This document shows positions 1 through 5,399 of a stretch of 8,839 nt of DNA, piece by piece. The DNA is taken from assembly GCA_030630585.1 (NCBI GenBank), contig DAOVMU010000051.1, forward strand, positions 1 to 8,839, in the 5' to 3' direction. Below the pieces are notes generated by a model that had not been told where the DNA came from, did no database searches, and saw only the letters and a program-made list of their open reading frames with translations. The stretch is from Candidatus Bathyarchaeota archaeon. Its GTDB lineage: Archaea; Thermoproteota; Bathyarchaeia; Bathyarchaeales; Bathycorpusculaceae. The translations under genes were made by a program, and so were the position numbers. Position 1 is the first letter of the stretch. Each line of letters starts with the position of its first letter.

Positions 1-135
1 ATTGTAGGCGCCGTAGCCACATATTTCACGTTTACAAGCACTCAAGCACTACGAGAGTACACAGGATTCTTCGGATTCCTAAGCATCATAGTTCTAGCCC
101 TAGGAATATTCTTGATAGTTGCAAAAGTTGAATAG
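1..135 (+). CDS. C-terminal end of a membrane protein (partial, cut by window start)
   Basis: The first frame is open from base 1 to a TAG at 133-135 and gives 44 residues. It contains a first hydrophobic stretch at the very start (IVGAVATYF), a short polar stretch (TSTQALREYTG), then a clear transmembrane helix of about 20 residues (FFGFLSIIVLALGIFLIVA) and a three-residue tail KVE. The hydrophobic pattern and the codon use, which resembles the neighbouring genes, support a real coding end. The family cannot be named from this fragment. It runs in the same direction as aIF5B but is separated from it by 213 bases holding a possible terminator and promoter, so the two are probably separate transcription units. 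Confidence 0.6.
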   Translation: MVGAVATYFTFTSTQALREYTGFFGFLSIIVLALGIFLIVAKVE

Positions 136-184
136 TGTTCCAAAATCCAAAAAAAGCAAATGGTTACGCACAAAGCAAACATCC

Positions 185-237
185 CTATGAAGATTGACGC
201 TTCATGGTTATGAAAAACTATGGATCCGTTCTTTTTT
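185..237 (+). terminator. Possible hairpin plus T-tract terminator after the partial membrane gene
   Basis: ATGAAG at 187-192 and CTTCAT at 200-205 form a 6-bp stem, extendable by a G-U and a C-G pair to 185/207, with a 7-base loop. A T6 run follows at 232-237. Archaeal termination relies mainly on T-rich tracts, so the T6 run is the more meaningful part. The 24-base distance between stem and tract argues against a classical intrinsic terminator. Confidence 0.3.
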
Positions 238-283
238 GCGTGCGCATTCAAAACGCCGTGAGTTGAGTGTCAAGTAGGCAATA

Positions 284-296
284 GCTTATTAATTTT
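284..296 (+). promoter_or_regulatory. Possible TATA box for aIF5B
   Basis: An AT-only core TTATTAATTTT lies about 60 bases before the ATG at 349. An archaeal transcription start 25 or so bases downstream would give a leader of roughly 30 bases. No clear purine-rich BRE is seen next to it, so this is tentative. Confidence 0.35.
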
Positions 297-348
297 GAAA
301 CGCATCATTCAATAATTGACTTAATCCTGTCAATAGGAAATACATGAA

Positions 349-2130
349 ATGCCTATTCGTCAACCAATTGTATGTGTTCTTGGCCACGTTGACACAGGCA
401 AGACTTTACTTCTGGACAAAATACGCAAAACAAGCGTTCAAGCCCGCGAGGCTGGAGGAATCACCCAACACATCGGAGCAAGTTTTTTCCCAGTTGACAC
501 ACTTAAGCAGCTAGTTGGCCCTTTGCTTTCAATGATTAAGGGTGAAATTGAAATTCCAGGATTGCTTGTTGTTGACACACCTGGACACGAGGCTTTCACC
601 AACTTGCGAAAGAGAGGCGGAAGCGTAGCAGACATATCAATACTGCTCATCGATGTTTTAAGGGGTTTTGAAGAACAGACTTATGAATGCATAGAGATTT
701 TAAAATCTCGAAAAACACCTTTCTTGGTAGCTGCAAACAAGATAGATCGGATACCAGGCTGGAACTCTTATCCTGACACACCGTTCTTGAAAACTTATCA
801 GTTGCAGGGTCGATACGTCAAGGAAGATTTGGATAACAGAATCTACGACATTATAGGCGTTTTTTCTCGCTTAGGTTTTGAAGCGGACCGTTTCGACCAT
901 ATGAAGGATTTCACAAAAACCGTGGCCATTGTCCCCACAAGCGCAAAAACCGGCGAGGGCATAACAGAGCTTCTCATGGTCTTAGTAGGCTTAACACAGC
1001 AATACTTGAAAAAGCGTTTACAAACGACAAAGGGACCCGCTAAAGGCACCGCTTTAGAGGTGAAAGAAGAAACAGGCGTTGGATTAACAATCAACGCCAT
1101 AATTTATGATGGAATTCTAAGAAAGAACGATTTAATCGTCGTCGGCGGCAAAGAAAAACCTATCGTTACACGAATTCGAGCGATTTTGGTTCCTAAGGCT
1201 TTAGATGAAATTAGAGATCCAAGAGACAAGTTTTCATCTGTAAATTCTGTTTCTGCCGCCGCTGGAGTGAAAATTGTAGCCCCTGACTTAGAAGGTGCTT
1301 TAGCTGGTGCTCCCTTGTACGCAGTGCCGCACGGTGAAGAACTGGAAATGTATGCTAGACTTGTTTCTGAGGAGATTGAGAGAATCAGAATTACAACAGA
1401 CGTTGACGGCGTTGTATTAAAGGCTGACACACTTGGTTCATTAGAGGCTATTGCTGAAAGCCTAAAACGAAATGATGTGCCAATTAGAATGGCTGACGTC
1501 GGCGACGTGTCAAAAAGAGACATTGTTGAAGCAGATGTAGTTAAGGAACACAAACCTTTCTACGGTGTAGTTCTAGCCTTCAACATTAGAGTTTTGCCAG
1601 ACGCCCAAGAAGAAGCCACAAGGAAAAATGTTCAGATTTTCAGCGAAAACATAATCTACCGCCTAATGGACGACTATCTACTGTGGCTCAGAAACCAACA
1701 GAAAGCAGAGCTTGAAGAAAAATTCGAGAGACTTGTCACACCTGGGAAAATCCGCATTTTAGAAGGATACGTTTTTCGAAGAGCAAAACCAGCAATCGTC
1801 GGTGTGGAAGTGTTAGCTGGAAGGATAAGGCCTAAATACACCCTTGTGAAGGCTGAAACCGGAGAAGAAATTGGAGGAATACAACAGATTCAACACAAAG
1901 GGAAAGCCTTGCCACAAGTTCAGCAAGGAATGCAAGCGGCAATATCCATGGACAAACCAGTGGTTGGAAGACACATATTCGAAAAAGACGTGCTATATGT
2001 GAAGATGCCAGAACGACACGCAAAAGTATTGCTGACAACGTTTATGGATATGATGACACCAGAAGAGCAAGAGACACTCAACGAATACGTGAAACTCATG
2101 AGAAAGAAAATACCATTCTGGGCAGCATAA
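349..2130 (+). CDS. infB: Translation initiation factor aIF5B (IF-2 family GTPase)
   Basis: This is a 593-residue translational GTPase that promotes ribosomal subunit joining and initiator tRNA positioning in the cytoplasm. All G motifs are visible: G1 GHVDTGKT at 12-19, the G2 threonine in GGITQHIG at 36-43, G3 DTPGH at 76-80, G4 NKID at 130-133 and G5 SAK at 198-200. Domain II follows from about 230, and the rest matches the aIF5B layout of a middle domain (about 350-450) and a C-terminal beta-barrel with a helical tail (TPEEQETLNEYVKLM). The length is normal for archaeal aIF5B and shorter than eukaryotic eIF5B, which has a long N-terminal extension. No intein interrupts the P-loop or other G motifs, although some archaeal infB genes carry one. 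The ATG at 349 is chosen because the GTPase domain begins at once; an out-of-frame ATG lies 5 bases upstream. The ribosome binding site is weak (AGGAA around 335-339). Confidence 0.97.
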   Translation: MPIRQPIVCVLGHVDTGKTLLLDKIRKTSVQAREAGGITQHIGASFFPVDTLKQLVGPLLSMIKGEIEIPGLLVVDTPGHEAFTNLRKRGGSVADISILLIDVLRGFEEQTYECIEILKSRKTPFLVAANKIDRIPGWNSYPDTPFLKTYQLQGRYVKEDLDNRIYDIIGVFSRLGFEADRFDHMKDFTKTVAIVPTSAKTGEGITELLMVLVGLTQQYLKKRLQTTKGPAKGTALEVKEETGVGLTINAIIYDGILRKNDLIVVGGKEKPIVTRIRAILVPKALDEIRDPRDKFSSVNSVSAAAGVKIVAPDLEGALAGAPLYAVPHGEELEMYARLVSEEIERIRITTDVDGVVLKADTLGSLEAIAESLKRNDVPIRMADVGDVSKRDIVEADVVKEHKPFYGVVLAFNIRVLPDAQEEATRKNVQIFSENIIYRLMDDYLLWLRNQQKAELEEKFERLVTPGKIRILEGYVFRRAKPAIVGVEVLAGRIRPKYTLVKAETGEEIGGIQQIQHKGKALPQVQQGMQAAISMDKPVVGRHIFEKDVLYVKMPERHAKVLLTTFMDMMTPEEQETLNEYVKLMRKKIPFWAA

Positions 2131-2141
2131 AAATTAGTGGA

Positions 2142-2300
2142 TTAAAGATTTATTTCGCACTGTTTTTTCTTGCGTCTTATCTTCTTCAGCTTGGCTAGCT
2201 TTCGTTTCTTCTCCTGCATCCTGCGAAAGTCCTCATGTATCGGTCTAGGGATGTTCGTCCTCGGAAAGTATACGTCCGCCTTTCCCTCAGGCGGCGCCAA
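2142..2300 (-). CDS. Small, highly basic protein of 52 residues (unrecognised)
   Basis: On the minus strand a TTG at 2300-2298 opens a frame of 52 codons ending with TAA at 2144-2142. The product begins with a Pro-rich stretch (MAPPEGKADVYFPRTNIPRP), continues IHEDFRRMQEKKRKLAKL, and ends in a very basic KKIRRKKKQ tail. The composition and the orderly change from an aromatic/proline part to an amphipathic charged helix look like a real protein and not chance frame. I do not recognise the family; the basic helix suggests nucleic-acid or ribosome contact, which is inference. The only start in frame is TTG, preceded by an in-frame TAA two codons earlier. It starts 6 bases after the stop of the broken membrane gene, which suggests co-transcription, and it converges on aIF5B with 11 bases between stop codons. 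It is too short for usual gene-calling cut-offs. Confidence 0.55.
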   Translation of the reverse strand: MAPPEGKADVYFPRTNIPRPIHEDFRRMQEKKRKLAKLKKIRRKKKQCEINL

Positions 2301-2306
2301 TGATTA

Positions 2307-2501
2307 TCATGGCTGCTTCTTCCACAGTAATCTCACGTAAAAAAAGTAGACAGTTAAAGCTATAACTCCTGACACAGCCAGAACCGCCCGAATATCATGC
2401 AGAAGAATCGCAACAGTAAGCCCTAACCCTTAAACAAAGAAAATAGAAGCTATCCCAATTTGCAGGACTCGCTTTTTCCCGCGTCCCAACAAACTCCCCA
2501 A
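2307..2501 (-). pseudogene. Two-helix small membrane protein interrupted by an in-frame TAA
   Basis: Reading the minus strand from a TTG at 2501-2499 gives 23 codons (LGSLLGRGKKRVLQIGIASI then FFV), a TAA at 2432-2430, then 40 more codons in the same frame (GLGLTVAILLHDIRAV, then LAVSGVIALTVYFFYVRLLW and KKQP) before a TGA at 2309-2307. Together this makes a coherent protein of about 64 residues with a basic N-terminus, two membrane helices joined by a short HDIR turn, and a basic end. No ATG, GTG or TTG stands directly after the TAA to restart translation; the first is a GTG ten or so codons later. TAA is not a known recoding codon for selenocysteine or pyrrolysine. The likely explanations are a recent nonsense mutation, a sequencing or assembly error, or readthrough. 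The family is not recognised. It lies downstream of the cyclodeaminase-like gene and just before the 52-residue basic protein. Confidence 0.5.
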
Positions 2502-2597
2502 ATCACTTTACTGCGTAGCAACTATTACGTCTCGTGTTGAGATCTTCGCTAATCACTGTTCTAAACCGCAGAATAACGAGTAAACAATTTCTAAGCA

Positions 2598-2611
2598 CAG
2601 ACGCATGTCTG
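2598..2611 (-). terminator. Short hairpin directly after the cyclodeaminase-like gene
   Basis: CAGAC and GTCTG form a perfect 5-bp stem with a 4-base loop, beginning at the base after the minus-strand TAG stop (2614-2612). No T-tract follows closely, so it may act in RNA processing or be incidental. The 96-base stretch from here to 2502 shows no supported gene. Confidence 0.25.
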
Positions 2612-3601
2612 CTATAATGAAAGCTTTTTCCCAGCTCCTGTTTTCTTGGCTTTCCCATAAATAAGAGTGGCAGTCGCCATGTCTTCTATAGCTAAGCCCA
2701 AGTTCATAGACATAATTCGCTCTTCAGAAGATTCACGGCCAAGTTTCTTTCCACTCACGATTTCACTTAAATCTGCATAAGCATCCGGTACACCGGAAAA
2801 ATATCCCAAATTCTTATAGTATGCTAGTTGGTCATGGTCGTCAGTGCAAAACTTATCCATAGAATGCATAGCCTCAGGTTTCCAGTACGAGTCAAAATCT
2901 AAAGAACACGCGAAACCGCCATCCTTGAACCATGATGCTTCAATCACCGGCTGCGGATTCTTCAAAATCGGCCCCGCAGTCACCACTATATCACAGTCTT
3001 CAACAGCCTCTCTAGGCGACGCAACAGGAACAACATCCAATCCATGCTCAGCAACCATCTCTTCCACAAACCTCCGCACGTTATCCTCGTTGACATCATA
3101 AGCTTTCACCTCTTCCAAGCTCTTACACACCACCTTCAAGGCTTCCAAGTTGCTTCTGCCCTGAACACCACAACCAAGAATACCCAACACCGCTGAATCC
3201 GCTCTGGCCAAGTGCTTAGCTGCAACAGCAGTCGCTGCTCCAGTTCGTTTAGCCGTTACCCAAGTGCAGTCCATAACACAAACTGGAAAACCAGTTTCAA
3301 TATCATTCAAGATAAGTAGCCCTGAAATGTAGGGAAGGCCACGTTTAGGATTTTCCGGAAAACCACTCACCCACTTCACGCCGGCAGACCCCATTCCAGG
3401 TATGTAAGCTGGCATAGCATGGATGAAGGAGTCCCTTTGAGGATGAATACCGGGCTTAGGCGGCGCTTCAGCTTGTCCCTTTGCTTTCTCGTGGAAGGCT
3501 TGTTCAACGACATGAATAACTTCTTCCACAGAGATGTTTAACCTCTCCACTTCTACCCGAGAAAGGTATAGAACCTCGCCTAGAGAACTCATGACAAGCA
3601 C
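2612..3601 (-). CDS. Ornithine cyclodeaminase / mu-crystallin family NAD(P)-dependent enzyme
   Basis: A 329-residue protein of the ornithine cyclodeaminase/alanine dehydrogenase/mu-crystallin family, whose members use NAD(P) on amino acids or cyclic imines. Family marks: PPKPG at 47-51, the active-site type lysine in GVKWVSGFPEN (K76), the TAKRTGAATAVAAKHLAR segment (116-133), and the Rossmann motif LGILGCGVQG (139-148) with an acidic residue at the next strand end (YDVNEDN). The usual 'G(A)D.PGK.E' segment after the dinucleotide domain is absent; in its place is CSLDFDSYWKPEAM (232-245). From memory this DFDSYW form is found in a subgroup labelled tyramine oxidase subunit B-like, but I cannot confirm it, so the substrate is left open. 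The start may be GTG at 3601 (AGGA five bases upstream) or ATG at 3592 (AGGTG six bases upstream); the second has the better site and would remove three residues. Two small genes lie downstream on the same strand. Confidence 0.88.
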   Translation of the reverse strand: MLVMSSLGEVLYLSRVEVERLNISVEEVIHVVEQAFHEKAKGQAEAPPKPGIHPQRDSFIHAMPAYIPGMGSAGVKWVSGFPENPKRGLPYISGLLILNDIETGFPVCVMDCTWVTAKRTGAATAVAAKHLARADSAVLGILGCGVQGRSNLEALKVVCKSLEEVKAYDVNEDNVRRFVEEMVAEHGLDVVPVASPREAVEDCDIVVTAGPILKNPQPVIEASWFKDGGFACSLDFDSYWKPEAMHSMDKFCTDDHDQLAYYKNLGYFSGVPDAYADLSEIVSGKKLGRESSEERIMSMNLGLAIEDMATATLIYGKAKKTGAGKKLSL

Positions 3602-3666
3602 CTGATTCCTTTAACTGAGTAAAACTAGTATTTTTCGATTCGCCACCTCTTACTGGCATAAAGAGT

Positions 3667-3694
3667 GAACACGTTCGTGCGCACGGAAAAAAAA
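3667..3694 (-). promoter_or_regulatory. Adjoining palindromes and an 8-base T-tract upstream of the cyclodeaminase-like gene
   Basis: GAAC-AC-GTTC at 3667-3676 runs directly into a perfect 10-bp palindrome CGTGCGCACG at 3676-3685. An A8 run at 3687-3694 follows, which is T8 on the minus strand. The tract may terminate transcripts of the small membrane gene that stops at 3763, and the palindromes, about 75-100 bases before the start, may be an operator for the cyclodeaminase-like gene. A TATA-like TTTATG (minus strand) lies just downstream, near 3657-3663. Confidence 0.35.
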
Positions 3695-3762
3695 GATGTC
3701 TGGATTGGAAAATGCGCGAGTCGTAATTCCAAACCATGCTTTTGAATTTCCACTAACTGCCA

Positions 3763-3876
3763 TTACTTCTTCTTACGAGCCCTCAGTCTATTCCCAACTA
3801 TGAAACCCACGACCAGTGGAATAAGACTCATTGTCAACAACAATATTAGAGTCGCCAGACTTACCACTTCAATCAC
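3763..3876 (-). CDS. One-helix membrane miniprotein of 37 residues
   Basis: On the minus strand a GTG at 3876-3874 opens 37 codons ending with TAA at 3765-3763. The product has two acidic/neutral starting residues (MIEVV), a single long transmembrane helix (SLATLILLLTMSLIPLVVGF then IVG) and a strongly basic end NRLRARKKK, giving an N-out/C-in orientation by the positive-inside rule. A second GTG four codons later (3864-3862) has GTGAT a few bases upstream and could be the true start. An in-frame TAG sits 11 codons upstream of the first GTG. The stop is followed about 70 bases later by a T8 tract. The family is not known to me. It lies 283 bases downstream of the 171-residue gene on the same strand. 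Confidence 0.5.
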   Translation of the reverse strand: MIEVVSLATLILLLTMSLIPLVVGFIVGNRLRARKKK

Positions 3877-4159
3877 ATAAAACTGTTCGAAAGCTATTAT
3901 CGCCTTCTAATACATGTAGAACATTTAGGGATATACATTTACCATACAAACGACTGCAAACTGACATAGTCCTTCATTTTGCACTTAAAAATCGCCAATG
4001 CTGCCTTTGAAGAATAAACAAAATTGTGTCATACCGACGAAAAAGACCTGGCGAAGCACACTAGATGTCTAATGATTTAGCGTGGTTGCCAAGTTAGAAA
4101 CATGACTAATCAACGAAAACTAAAGGATCAACATCTTGAATCTATACACACATGTGATA
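3877..4159. other. Spacer without a supported gene
   Basis: Only reading frames of 24-36 codons, mostly without credible starts, are seen on either strand. An 8-bp palindrome CACATGTG lies at 4149-4156, a few bases past the stop of the 171-residue gene. An AT-rich minus-strand run ATTTTTAAG near 3984-3992 might serve as a TATA box for the 37-residue membrane gene, but its distance of over 100 bases makes this weak. No RNA gene is recognisable. Confidence 0.4.
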
Positions 4160-4675
4160 TTATGATAGGTATCCCAGCATATCGATTACTTCACTTACTA
4201 TTTCTCGCATCCCAGAATCAGATATTAACAAGAAAGGTATTTCAATAGAGTCTTTGTCCGCACGTACTGAAACATACTTTTCTTTCTCGAAGAACTTCTT
4301 CTTAACCTTTCCAATTAGGGAAGCATTTTGAAGGGACGCTTTAGGAATACGTATGCTGAAATGTTGAATATCACCACTTTTATTCTTGCTTACTACAATG
4401 TAATTTTCATCCCGAACGATTTGTTCTTTAAGAAAAATGTTCAATTTTGCCGCCAACTTGCTTCTCAAGTCGATTTTGTCATTAAACCCAACTTTGAAAT
4501 TTTCACCGTTTACTCGAACAGCCTTGACATTGTGACCCTCTACAACTTCTGCAAAATAATCTTCCAATATTTCCGCTTTTGACAAACCTTCAATCTCACC
4601 AGCTGATTCCACTTCTTTTATCGCTTCATCTATAATTTCCAGCATTTTTGAACTCGGCTTGCAAGCTTCACCCAT
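4160..4675 (-). CDS. Unrecognised soluble protein, 171 residues
   Basis: The reading frame runs from ATG at 4675 to TAA at 4162-4160. No signal peptide or membrane helix is visible. The first 45 residues are acidic and helical (MLEIIDEAIKEVESAGEIEG, then SKAEILEDYFAEVVEG). The rest alternates short beta-like strands (VKAVRVNGENFKVGF; NYIVVSKNKSGDIQHFSIRI) with lysine-rich helices (LIGKVKKKFFEKEKY) and ends in an amphipathic helix (MREIVSEVIDML). The alternation suggests a compact alpha/beta domain. I do not recognise a family and assign no function. ATG at 4675 is preceded by GTGAT at short distance; an internal ATG at codon 11 is an alternative. It lies 41 bases downstream of the FUN14-like gene, so the two are likely one transcript. 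Confidence 0.75.
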   Translation of the reverse strand: MGEACKPSSKMLEIIDEAIKEVESAGEIEGLSKAEILEDYFAEVVEGHNVKAVRVNGENFKVGFNDKIDLRSKLAAKLNIFLKEQIVRDENYIVVSKNKSGDIQHFSIRIPKASLQNASLIGKVKKKFFEKEKYVSVRADKDSIEIPFLLISDSGMREIVSEVIDMLGYLS

Positions 4676-4716
4676 GTATCACACGTCCCCGACAAGGCAG
4701 ACTAGCAACTGGTTAC

Positions 4717-5124
4717 CTACTTAACTGCTGCAGTAACAATCCCTAACATGAAGCCTATGCCTACAGGAAGAACAATCAATACTACAAGAGTCGCAGAGAC
4801 AGAATAAAAGATTGTCAGAAGCTCAGACCAGTCTATGCCGATAGCCTCGCTAAAGAATGCTTCTATCCCCCCAAACTGCCAGACATTCAGGAATATCCCT
4901 ATCAATATTATAGCCGTCAAGGCAAGTATGTATTTCAGAGCCTTCACTGTAAAATACCCAAGACCAAAACCAAGAGCGATTTGTACAGTGAACATGAGAA
5001 TAGTCCTTGGATCTCTAAGAAGCATCGACACTTTATCTAACACGCTTTCCCCTTGAGCAAACACTATAGATGTAAATGAAAGCAAAGTTAGAACAAACAC
5101 TAAAATCATTAGGAACTTCCTCAA
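4717..5124 (-). CDS. FUN14-like membrane protein with signal peptide
   Basis: 135 residues. A cleavable-looking signal peptide covers 1-23 (MRKFL, hydrophobic core, VFA then QG). Three further helices follow at about 42-59, 63-82 and 107-131. The pattern GFGLGYFTVKALKYI (51-66), the IDWSEL segment (97-102) and the closing LPVGIGFMLG (119-128) resemble the FUN14 family, whose members show G..xGY..KK..K in the first helix, an I.-(V/I)DW segment and an LP..(G)GFL.G ending; I judge this from memory of the family. Archaeal FUN14 proteins are of unknown role; the eukaryotic FUNDC1 is a mitochondrial receptor. The added N-terminal signal sequence is unusual for the family. The start is TTG at 5124, supported by a strong ribosome binding site GGGGGAAGG a few bases upstream; the ATG nearer 5150 is out of frame. 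The 171-residue gene follows after 41 bases. Confidence 0.6.
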   Translation of the reverse strand: MRKFLMILVFVLTLLSFTSIVFAQGESVLDKVSMLLRDPRTILMFTVQIALGFGLGYFTVKALKYILALTAIILIGIFLNVWQFGGIEAFFSEAIGIDWSELLTIFYSVSATLVVLIVLPVGIGFMLGIVTAAVK

Positions 5125-5175
5125 CTTAGCCTTCCCCCTTTACTCCTCATTCTATCCGGAATATTATTCTAAGCA

Positions 5176-5207
5176 CTATTTAATATTCAAGCAAATCTAT
5201 TTAAAAC
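5176..5207 (-). promoter_or_regulatory. TATA boxes for the FUN14-like gene
   Basis: Two minus-strand TATA-like boxes are seen: GTTTTAAATAG (5197-5207) and ATATTAAATAG (5176-5186). The first would place the transcript start near 5176 and a leader of about 50 bases; the second gives about 30. The TTTAAA core is symmetric and could also serve the opposite strand. Confidence 0.5.
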
Positions 5208-5258
5208 TTGCTCTGCATCATCAATGAACGCTAAAAAAAATTGCAGTCCTAACTTTTC

Positions 5259-5399
5259 ATGGTTCACAACAACAAAATAGCCACTCTTCACCTAGAAAGT
5301 AGAGAAGGTGTTTCAAAAACGTCTACGACTCAGCTCGAAGTCGCAGAAGGTGTCTGGAATTCTAGAAAAAGAATAGTTAAACACTACGAAAGTAGGTGA
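5259..5399 (+). CDS. Possible 46-residue protein, doubtful
   Basis: The plus strand reads ATG at 5259 through 46 codons to TGA at 5397-5399. The product begins MVHNNKIATLHLESREGVSK and continues TSTTQLEVAEGVWNSRKRIV, with a mixed polar composition like a small soluble protein. The symmetric TTTAAA at 5201-5206 would place a transcript start near 5230 and a 30-base leader. Against it: no clear ribosome binding site, no family recognised, and the last 16 bases overlap the 3' end of the radical SAM gene on the other strand. The otherwise gene-free space from 5125 to 5383 holds nothing else that I can support. Confidence 0.25.
   Translation: MVHNNKIATLHLESREGVSKTSTTQLEVAEGVWNSRKRIVKHYESR

Noticed and set aside
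42..251. Minus-strand 69-codon frame across the end of the partial gene and the spacer
   Set aside because: It overlaps the better supported plus-strand membrane coding end, and I see no ribosome binding site or family; a chance frame is most likely.
438..1553. Long minus-strand frames inside aIF5B
   Set aside because: They are shadows of the aIF5B reading frame, with low-complexity Ser/Thr-rich translations and no starts or motifs.
349..2130. Possible intein in aIF5B
   Set aside because: The G motifs are continuous and the length is normal for the family, so no insertion is present.
2503..2602. Minus-strand frame after the cyclodeaminase-like gene ending ...SEDLNTRRNSCYAVK and stopping at 2503
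   Set aside because: About 33 codons from a GTG, no ribosome binding site and no family likeness; may be a remnant but cannot be supported.
3695..3802. Plus-strand frame of 35 codons starting ATGTCTGGATTGG, antisense to the 37-residue membrane gene
   Set aside because: No ribosome binding site, no recognisable family, and the opposite strand carries a far better membrane-helix pattern in the same bases.
5185..5225. Minus-strand TGATGA resembling box C of a C/D guide RNA
   Set aside because: No box D (CTGA) at a suitable distance and no internal D'/C' pair; the stretch fits the upstream region of the FUN14-like gene.
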